A program made the translations under genes and the position numbers. This document shows positions 7,750-11,420 of a stretch of 11,420 nt of DNA, in pieces. The notes below the pieces were generated by a model that searched no databases, had not been told where the DNA came from, and worked only from the letters and a program-made list of their open reading frames with translations. This DNA is from Polynucleobacter sp. UBA962 (GTDB lineage Bacteria; Pseudomonadota; Gammaproteobacteria; Burkholderiales; Burkholderiaceae): contig DBCI01000042.1 in the NCBI GenBank assembly GCA_002292975.1, forward strand, positions 1 through 11,420, in the 5' to 3' direction. Numbering within the stretch: the stretch's first letter is position 1; each line of letters begins with the position of its first letter.

Positions 7750-7765
7750 AAGGGATTACTCCCTT
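7750..7765. promoter_or_regulatory. Short dyad AAGGGA-TTAC-TCCCTT before the DUF305 gene
   Basis: A perfect 6-bp inverted repeat with a 4-nt loop, 72 bp before the DUF305 start codon. It could be an operator or a hairpin in the leader. Without a recognisable promoter the position relative to the transcript is unknown. Confidence 0.3.
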
Positions 7766-7837
7766 TGTAAGTAATGCTAAATTAGTAGCAGTTGAATTAA
7801 TAGTTAGAGTGTTAAATTTTTTTAAGGACACATCACC

Positions 7838-8233
7838 ATGAAAATTACTTCATACAAAACGATCATGATGTTATTTCTATCATTTAGTTGCCATCAAGTC
7901 TTGGCGCAAAATAAAGCACCCGATCCACATGCTGGACATGGTTCACACCAAGGACATACCTCATCAGCATCAAGCAAAGCAACCATATCAACAAAAAAAT
8001 ACCAGCAAATTAATGACAATATGCATAAAAGTATGGACATAAAATTTACAGGAGATGCCGATAAAGATTTTCTTGCCGCCATGATTCCACACCATCAGGG
8101 TGCTATTGATATGGCAGAAGTAGTTATACAGCATGGTAAGAATCCTAAGGTCCGGCAACTTGCCCAAGAAATTATCACAATGCAGAAAAAAGAAATTACT
8201 GAAATGAAACAGTTATTAAAAGAGACAAAATAA
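7838..8233 (+). CDS. Secreted DUF305-family metal-associated protein
   Basis: 131 residues: signal peptide to VLA (about 23), a His-rich linker with HAGHGSHQGH (31-40), then a DUF305 helical domain (about 55-128). The family signature is plain: FLAAMIPHHQGAIDMA (78-93), H99, NPKVRQLAQEII (102-113) and Met residues at 92, 115 and 123. DUF305 proteins are often found beside copper-resistance genes, and the cyanobacterial member CopM binds copper in the periplasm; copper or silver binding by the HH and Met residues is the likely role here. The lone Cys (18) is not in a lipobox, so the protein should be soluble. AAGGA ten bases before the ATG supports the start. It is transcribed away from the efflux operon and appears monocistronic. 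Confidence 0.88.
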   Translation: MKITSYKTIMMLFLSFSCHQVLAQNKAPDPHAGHGSHQGHTSSASSKATISTKKYQQINDNMHKSMDIKFTGDADKDFLAAMIPHHQGAIDMAEVVIQHGKNPKVRQLAQEIITMQKKEITEMKQLLKETK

Positions 8234-8405
8234 AAAAAGTTCAATTGCATTCTCTTAATGCCGATTAAATATTAGTGCTTATTGATCCCTTCCTCCGCTT
8301 GGGACACCAAATCTCAAATAATGCCTTGCTTATGTAGAGTATTTTCTTTTGGTCAGGCGAATAAGATTCCATTAGCTAGGATCAAAAGGCCACTAAAATT
8401 AACCC
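8234..8405. other. Intergenic stretch without a supported feature
   Basis: Between the DUF305 and GNAT genes I see no gene and no strong terminator; an A-run directly follows the DUF305 stop. A locally GC-richer patch near 8286-8305 (GATCCCTTCCTCCGC) loosely resembles the 3' end of a serine-type tRNA, but it is too short to call. Confidence 0.4.
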
Positions 8406-8852
8406 ATGAAGTTAACTAAGGCTATCCACTCCGATATTTCCGAACTCATTGCGTTGTTGAAGTCCCTGTTTGAGCAAGAGGAAGAGTTTGAGCCTAATCC
8501 AGAGGCTCAAAGAAAAGCCCTTAGCAAAATCATTCTTGATCCAAAGATTGGCATCATTTTGGTTGCTAGAGATGATGAAAAAATATTAGGAATGATTAAC
8601 CTGCTGTTTACTGAATCTACTGCTCTAGGCTCCAAGGTAGCCATTCTTGAAGATATGGTCGTGCTACATAAATCTAGAAGTGAAGGCGTTGGCTCTAAAT
8701 TAATGGACTATGCGATTAGCGAAGCCAAAAAAGAGGGCTGTAAACGAATTACTCTACTAACTGATATTGAAAATACTAAAGCCCAATCTTTTTATCAAAA
8801 GAAAGGGTTTGTGAAATCCAAGATGACGCCTTATAGACTTTTACTGGATTAG
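8406..8852 (+). CDS. GNAT-family N-acetyltransferase
   Basis: 148 residues covering one complete GNAT fold. It transfers an acetyl group from acetyl-CoA to an amine; the acceptor is not predictable. Motif A with the acetyl-CoA pyrophosphate loop is at 83-100 (DMVVLHKSRSEGVGSKLM, core R-S-E-G-V-G). Motif B is at 122-135, where NTKAQSFYQKKGF gives the usual Asn and the Tyr that can act as general acid. The N-terminal helix is Glu-rich (EQEEEFEPNPEAQ). No signal peptide, so cytosolic. The ribosome site is poor: AAAAGG lies 16 bases before the ATG. It has no functional link to the metal genes and may be island cargo. A partner toxin or antitoxin gene was looked for and not seen. Confidence 0.87.
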   Translation: MKLTKAIHSDISELIALLKSLFEQEEEFEPNPEAQRKALSKIILDPKIGIILVARDDEKILGMINLLFTESTALGSKVAILEDMVVLHKSRSEGVGSKLMDYAISEAKKEGCKRITLLTDIENTKAQSFYQKKGFVKSKMTPYRLLLD

Positions 8853-8918
8853 ACATCCTAGGCCTCGGTACGATTCTGCCAACTAGAAACTAGACGTGAG
8901 ATAATGTTGTTAAATTCA

Positions 8919-8935
8919 TGTCGTTTAAAACGACA
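8919..8935. repeat. Perfect 17-nt palindrome TGTCGTTTAAAACGACA
   Basis: Arms TGTCGTTT and AAACGACA are exact reverse complements around one central base. A further GACGTG (8893-8898) and CACGTC (8934-8939) form an outer pair. It sits two bases beyond the stop codon of the minus-strand remnant. It could be a recombinase or regulator binding site or a transcript-end hairpin; there is no U-tract to favour termination. Confidence 0.6.
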
Positions 8936-8937
8936 CG

Positions 8938-9138
8938 TCAAACTAAAGCAATCAATGATTCTTCAAACACAATCGCCGCACATTTTCTCGTGGACTCCGC
9001 GTGCCTAACCCGCCATCCCCTTGCCATAAGGCTTCCAAGGTGTGTGCAATGAACTGTGAGACACAGTGTGTAAAGCACTAGTTCTTGTGGTGGAGTTATG
9101 TCTTTGAAACGATTGAGAATTTTTCTGAAACTTCGAGC
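8938..9138 (-). pseudogene. Unrecognised open remnant starting at the tRNA fragment
   Basis: Directly downstream of the truncated tRNA on the minus strand a frame stays open for 66 codons to a TGA at 8938, with no start codon at its upstream end. The first in-frame ATG (9027) would give only 29 residues (MARGWRVRHAESTRKC...). A second frame is also open from about 9077 to 8952, which weakens the case for either being coding. I do not recognise a domain. It may be the tail of a gene cut by recombination, a conserved non-coding stretch, or an unannotated small RNA. No ribosome site precedes the ATG. Confidence 0.25.
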
Positions 9139-9177
9139 TTATGATTCCGTCGCTCTAACCAGCTGAGCTAATTCACT
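9139..9177 (-). pseudogene. Truncated tRNA-Met gene, 5' half (copy 1)
   Basis: The minus strand reads AGTGAATTAGCTCAGCTGG and on through a D-arm and an anticodon 5' strand (GACGGA) into loop ATCATAA, with CAT at 9143-9141. It is the 5' half of an elongator methionine tRNA. Homology stops after the anticodon loop: the expected TCCGT stem is replaced by GCTCG, and no T-arm or 3' acceptor follows. The first acceptor bases also deviate (AGT for GGC). It cannot make a working tRNA. It shares a 32-bp identical core (9143-9174) with copy 2 at 11342-11373. Confidence 0.8.
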
Positions 9178-9208
9178 AAATTGTGGACTGTAGCAAATTG
9201 GGGATTTT

Positions 9209-9240
9209 TAGCTGACACAGCTACTCTGCAGACTTATTCT
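9209..9240 (+). promoter_or_regulatory. Promoter with operator-like dyad for the right-hand metal operon
   Basis: CTGACA (9212-9217) and TATTCT (9235-9240) are -35 and -10 candidates with exactly 17 bp between them, 20 bp before the first start codon. The -35 box lies inside a perfect dyad TAGCTG-ACA-CAGCTA (9209-9223), placed where a repressor would block polymerase. The start point would fall near 9247, so the leader is very short and GGAG at 9244-9247 would lie at its extreme 5' end. Confidence 0.45.
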
Positions 9241-9260
9241 GATGGAGCTAAACTATAACT

Positions 9261-9623
9261 ATGTTTAAAAAGTTATTGCTTGTTTCCTTAATTGCCCTAA
9301 TACCTTTTCAGGCGTGGGCGGTGCTGGATATGAACATGCAAAAACACTTTGCAAGTACTGTGACTCAGATTCATGAGTCTGTAGCAACTTATCTCTGCCA
9401 TCAAGACGGTAAGGCTGTAGCCCAACACTCGATGGATGATCAGCAAGCAGTTGAGGTGAGTGGAGATCGTTGCTACTCGTGTACCTTGTGCATGGCTTTT
9501 GGCTTACTTCCTGATTCTATTGGTTCAGTAGTGGCAGACCGATACACACAAACTTTTCATACTAATCACAAAATACTGACGGGTATCGATCTCGCAGTAG
9601 TCAATAAGCCACCCATTCTTTAG
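9261..9623 (+). CDS. Second CzcI-like secreted protein, cysteine-cluster variant
   Basis: 120 residues with a clean signal peptide (LIPFQAWA, cleavage near 20). The mature part has C46-H47, H56, and a CYSCTLC cluster at 71-77 (C71, C74, C77), then a short C-terminal region ending NKPPIL. Length, secretion signal, an early Cys-His and a central Cys pair parallel the CzcI-like protein at 7109-7468. The long His clusters are gone, however, and thiols dominate, which suits soft metals such as Cu(I), Ag(I) or Hg(II). It heads the operon 55 bp before the CusF-like gene, as CzcI does in czc operons. A metal-binding or sensing role in the periplasm is inferred. GGAG is 13 bases before the ATG, a long spacing. 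Relationship to CzcI is tentative. Confidence 0.65.
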   Translation: MFKKLLLVSLIALIPFQAWAVLDMNMQKHFASTVTQIHESVATYLCHQDGKAVAQHSMDDQQAVEVSGDRCYSCTLCMAFGLLPDSIGSVVADRYTQTFHTNHKILTGIDLAVVNKPPIL

Positions 9624-9678
9624 CTCCCCTAGGATTAGTCCGCCCAAATTTTGGGTTTGATCTTTTTTGGAGAGTTAA

Positions 9679-9960
9679 ATGAAGCGGTTTATTGTTGTAT
9701 TCCTCAGTCTATTTGCGGCTTATGTCTTTGCTGCCCCCGAATGGGTTAAAGGCGAAGTAGTGCGCATCGATCAATCACGTAGCCGAATTGTGCTCAAGCA
9801 TGAGTACATACCCAGTATCAAGATGGCCCCGATGACCATGCCTTTTGGGGTGGTGAAGGAGATTCCATTAGATCAATATCGACCAGGAGATAAGGTTCGA
9901 TTTCAGATCAAGGTTGTTGATGGAACGCTGGACATCACAACGATGGAAAAACTCAAATGA
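9679..9960 (+). CDS. CusF-like periplasmic copper-binding protein
   Basis: 93 residues: signal peptide to FAA (about 19), then one small OB-fold-type CusF domain (about 23-93). The copper site aligns well: H41 and M52/M54 in HEYIPSIKMAPMTMPF match CusF His36, Met47 and Met49, while Trp44 of E. coli CusF is replaced by M49, as I recall for many homologues. In Cus systems CusF binds Cu(I)/Ag(I) in the periplasm and hands it to the CusB adaptor. Here no pump gene is in the operon, so the partner is either the outer-membrane/MerP-like products downstream or the RND system at 948-7013. GGAGAG four bases before the ATG is an excellent ribosome site. The stop overlaps the next start as ATGA. Confidence 0.9.
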   Translation: MKRFIVVFLSLFAAYVFAAPEWVKGEVVRIDQSRSRIVLKHEYIPSIKMAPMTMPFGVVKEIPLDQYRPGDKVRFQIKVVDGTLDITTMEKLK

Positions 9961-10607
9961 AGCAAGCGATTAGTCTGGCGAGTTTTTTTCTGTTGCTAAT
10001 GGGAGCTGTCTCACATACATTTGCAGCCCCGATGGGGTTTAAGAACAGCTGGATGCTGATGGGTGACTTTAGTAAAACCTATCAGGAGTTTGGCTTGAAC
10101 TATGCCACCACTGCAAATGATGCATTTGGAATTTCTGTAAGCGCCATGCAAACGGATAACTCTGTGTTGAAACAGCAAAATCTTGAAGCGGTTTATACCC
10201 GTAAGGTAGCGCGCTGGAATCTGCCAGAGGCTCAAGCCAATATCTGGTTTATCGGTGGTCTTGGCTCCACAACCGGAAATACCTTTTCGGGCTCAAAAGC
10301 GATGGCGTCACCCGGGTTTCAGGTAGATTATGAGACCACCCGCTTTTATTCAATGGCATCGGCTCGGGTCTATGCAGCGCAGGGGGCAACCAGCAATATC
10401 ACTACGGCCCGACTGGGCGCCTCCTTTTATGAGGCTGACTACGATGAGCCTCAACCCTGGGTCGTTATTGAAGCAAGGCGCATGACTTTTGTTTCTAATC
10501 AGTATGAGTTCACCCCGATGGTAAGGGTGATTCATAAACGGTACTTTGTGGAGGCGGGGGCCAATTTATCAGGGCAACTACGTTTTAACTTTATGTATAA
10601 CTATTAG
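9957..10607 (+). CDS. Predicted outer-membrane beta-barrel of a metal operon
   Basis: 216 residues with a signal peptide (cleavage near 23, HTFA). The mature part is made of alternating short segments with aromatic girdles (NIWFIGGLG, RFYSMASARVYAAQ, PWVVIEARRM, YFVEAGANLSGQLRFNFMYNY), consistent with an 8- to 10-stranded barrel. The last residues FNFMYNY end on an aromatic, the usual BAM-recognised signal. I believe similar unnamed proteins sit beside CusF-like genes in other proteobacteria, but cannot confirm that here. It has no plug or TonB box, so it is not a TonB-dependent receptor. Translational coupling to the CusF-like gene (ATGA) suggests the two act together, perhaps passing copper through or storing it at the outer membrane. 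Localisation is inferred from pattern. Confidence 0.7.
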   Translation: MKQAISLASFFLLLMGAVSHTFAAPMGFKNSWMLMGDFSKTYQEFGLNYATTANDAFGISVSAMQTDNSVLKQQNLEAVYTRKVARWNLPEAQANIWFIGGLGSTTGNTFSGSKAMASPGFQVDYETTRFYSMASARVYAAQGATSNITTARLGASFYEADYDEPQPWVVIEARRMTFVSNQYEFTPMVRVIHKRYFVEAGANLSGQLRFNFMYNY

Positions 10608-10617
10608 GAGATTCAAG

Positions 10618-10944
10618 ATGAAACAGTTCAACGTAATCATTGCAATTGCATTAATGGGTTTGAGTCAGATGGCATTGGCTAGCGTGAAGGTCACTGTCAA
10701 TGGCATGGTCTGCTCGTTTTGCGCTCAGGGTATTGAAAAGAGTATTTCAAAGATGGATGAGACCAAAGCAGTTTTTGTGGATCTTAAGAATAAAGTGGTG
10801 GTCGTTGAGGCAAAGGAAGGTAAAACTTTAAACGAGAAGCTGATTAGTGAAGAGATTAAAGACTCGGGCTACGACGTGGTCAAGATTGAAACAATCTCCC
10901 AGACAGTAGCTCAGTTTAGGGCTCAGCAGAAGGATAAAAAATGA
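10618..10944 (+). CDS. MerP-like periplasmic HMA-domain metal chaperone
   Basis: 108 residues starting at ATG 10618, chosen because AGGAG lies 6-10 bases upstream and a signal peptide follows at once (MKQFNVIIAIALMGLSQMALA); an upstream in-frame ATG at 10546 would give a non-secretory extension inside the previous gene. The mature protein is one heavy-metal-associated domain with VNGMVCSFCAQGIEKS (28-42), C32 and C35 being the metal thiols, and the usual DSGYDV near the end. The Phe inside the CxxC differs from CAAC of classic MerP. A Gln/Lys-rich tail follows. In mer operons MerP delivers Hg(II) to MerT, whose likely homologue is encoded next (ATGA overlap). Without merA, copper or another soft metal is as likely as mercury. 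Confidence 0.85.
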   Translation: MKQFNVIIAIALMGLSQMALASVKVTVNGMVCSFCAQGIEKSISKMDETKAVFVDLKNKVVVVEAKEGKTLNEKLISEEIKDSGYDVVKIETISQTVAQFRAQQKDKK

Positions 10945-11330
10945 GTCATGATGGCTTGAATGAAACAAAGACAGGCTATATCAGTTCATTAATTAGCCTC
11001 TTTGCAAGTTCTAGTACGCTCATTTGCTGTGCGATCCCTGCACTCCTAGTGAGTTTGGGCGCAGGGGCAACGCTAGCCTCTTTAGTGGCGGTCTTTCCGA
11101 AGATCGTGTGGATTAGCGAGCATAAAGAAGCAATATTTATGTTGAGTAGTGGCTTGATGTTCATTGGCGGGATATTGCAATGGCGCAATCGAAATGCCCC
11201 ATGCCCGATTGATCCTAAACAGAGGGATGCCTGCTTAAAAACGCGCAAGATCTCGCTACAAATTTATTGGTTTAGTTTGGGCTTGCTGATAATTGGAGGA
11301 TGGTTTGCGTTTGTTCAACCACTTTTGTAA
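10941..11330 (+). CDS. MerT-like inner-membrane metal transport protein
   Basis: 129 residues and no signal peptide. Hydrophobic stretches at about 15-52, 64-80 and 106-126 give three or four membrane segments. The diagnostic feature is a vicinal Cys pair in the first helix (C29-C30 in STLICCAIPALLVSLGAG), matching MerT, where the pair takes Hg(II) from MerP. A second Cys pair (C88 and C98, in APCPIDPKQRDAC) lies in the loop before the last helix, as in MerT. Co-translation with the HMA protein fits a MerP-MerT style handover into the cytoplasm. No merA, merR or merB is nearby, so inward Hg transport would be harmful unless detoxified elsewhere; copper uptake for an enzyme is an alternative. 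It is the last operon gene and stops 11 bases before the second tRNA repeat core. Confidence 0.8.
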   Translation: MSHDGLNETKTGYISSLISLFASSSTLICCAIPALLVSLGAGATLASLVAVFPKIVWISEHKEAIFMLSSGLMFIGGILQWRNRNAPCPIDPKQRDACLKTRKISLQIYWFSLGLLIIGGWFAFVQPLL

Positions 11331-11341
11331 GTTCGGAGTTG

Positions 11342-11376
11342 GATTCCGTCGCTCTAACCAGCTGAGCTAATTCGCC
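11342..11376 (-). pseudogene. Truncated tRNA-Met gene, 5' half (copy 2)
   Basis: On the minus strand the tRNA begins with a good 7-nt acceptor strand (GGCGAAT) at 11376, followed by TA, the D-arm and GACGGAATC, and diverges at the anticodon loop: CAACTCC replaces ATAATCCG. The 32-bp core 11342-11373 is identical to copy 1. Unlike copy 1 the 5' end is intact, and TATAAA lies 10 bases upstream on the minus strand, so this copy may keep the original promoter side of the broken gene. No T-arm or CCA end follows, so it is not a functional tRNA. The divergent bases run straight into the MerT-like gene's stop codon. Confidence 0.8.
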
Positions 11377-11420
11377 GAACTAGGGTTTATAAGGTCAAAA
11401 AGCCTCAAGAGCCAGCCATG

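Larger units (their letters stand above)
7469..7837. promoter_or_regulatory. Divergent intergenic region with several dyads
   Basis: The 369 bp between the leftward metal operon and the rightward DUF305 gene hold no convincing gene. It must contain both promoters, but I find no clean -35/-10 pair for either. It is unusually rich in inverted repeats (7548-7573, 7600-7618, 7638-7660, 7750-7765), listed separately. Metal-responsive control of both sides from here is plausible. No regulator gene is in the window, so any regulator acts in trans. Confidence 0.45.
8853..9260. other. Gene-poor junction region with palindrome, remnant ORF and tRNA fragment
   Basis: This 408-bp stretch lies between the GNAT gene and the right-hand metal operon. 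It holds a perfect 17-nt palindrome (8919-8935), an unrecognised open stretch on the minus strand (8938-9138), a truncated methionine-tRNA 5' half (9139-9177) and the operon promoter (9209-9240). The part around 8980-9030 is visibly more GC-rich than its surroundings. The assembly reads like an old recombination junction. Confidence 0.5.
9139..11376. mobile_element. Putative 2.2-kb cassette bounded by tRNA-Met 5'-half direct repeats
   Basis: Two truncated 5' halves of the same tRNA, in the same orientation and with an identical 32-bp core, lie 2199 bp apart and enclose just the five-gene metal operon and its promoter. Both lose homology at the anticodon loop, a known crossover position for tyrosine recombinases that target tRNA genes. 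No integrase or transposase is present, so mobility would be in trans or lost. It could instead be the accreted ends of two islands that used the same tRNA. Repeat identity is seen; the mechanism is inferred. Confidence 0.45.

Noticed and set aside
8281..8312. GATCCCTTCCTCCGC followed by ACACCA, similar to the 3' end of a tRNA and possibly a third attachment remnant.
   Set aside because: The match is about 15 bases with no T-arm consensus and no partner repeat in the window; too weak to annotate.
8406..8852. GNAT gene as a TacT-type toxin of a toxin-antitoxin pair.
   Set aside because: No small RHH or DUF1778-type antitoxin gene lies upstream or downstream, and the sequence reads as an ordinary GNAT enzyme.
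10546..10617. Upstream in-frame ATG extending the MerP-like protein by 24 residues.
   Set aside because: The extension is inside the beta-barrel gene, lacks a ribosome site and would bury the signal peptide; ATG 10618 has AGGAG and an immediate signal peptide.
10941..11330. Calling the right-hand operon a mercury resistance (mer) operon.
   Set aside because: merA, merR and merB are absent, and a CusF-like copper protein is encoded in the same unit, so only MerP/MerT resemblance is claimed.
11331..11380. Stub copy 2 could fold as a tRNA lacking a T-arm, with GTTCGG/CCGAAC as acceptor stem and CCA in the anticodon position.
   Set aside because: The 3' CCGAAC would have to pair with both the acceptor strand and the anticodon stem, so the two helices exclude each other. 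A truncated tRNA-Met with chance pairing explains it better.
1..11420. CRISPR arrays, insertion sequences, transposases and rRNA.
   Set aside because: None found on either strand; the only repeats of note are the tRNA stubs, the AAAAGTT heptamer and the listed dyads.

Overview
The window looks like an accessory metal-handling region of a moderately AT-rich betaproteobacterium. I would guess Burkholderiales, perhaps a Polynucleobacter-like genome. That rests on the protein families (CzcI-like secreted proteins, a heavy-metal RND pump, a CusF/MerP/MerT-like set) and codon style; no rRNA or other firm marker is present.

Left block, minus strand, 7468 down to 1: one tightly packed apparent operon. 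In transcription order it encodes a His-rich CzcI-like secreted protein, a TolC-family outer-membrane channel, a membrane-anchored periplasmic accessory protein, an RND periplasmic adaptor, a 1040-residue heavy-metal RND pump, a small secreted protein and a TonB-family protein cut by the window edge. Gaps are 6-95 bp plus one ATGA overlap. Channel, adaptor and pump form a tripartite export machine. A perfect 12-bp hairpin with T-tracts on both sides lies inside the first codons of tonB and may end or attenuate the operon.

Middle, 7469-9260: a 369-bp divergent intergenic stretch with several dyads, then two plus-strand genes, a His-rich secreted DUF305 protein and a GNAT acetyltransferase. A gene-poor stretch follows with a perfect 17-nt palindrome, an unrecognised open remnant and a truncated 5' half of a methionine tRNA gene.

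Right block, 9261-11330, plus strand: a compact five-gene operon encoding a second CzcI-like secreted protein with a CxxCxxC cluster, a CusF-like copper-binding protein, a predicted outer-membrane beta-barrel, a MerP-like HMA protein and a MerT-like inner-membrane protein. Two ATGA overlaps join genes 2-3 and 4-5. Eleven bases after the last stop codon a second truncated 5' half of the same tRNA gene begins. The two share an identical 32-bp core, so the block sits in a 2.2-kb unit bounded by tRNA-derived direct repeats. That is the best candidate for something undescribed: a tRNA-anchored cassette carrying a metal module that reaches from outer to inner membrane, with no mercuric reductase and no regulator.
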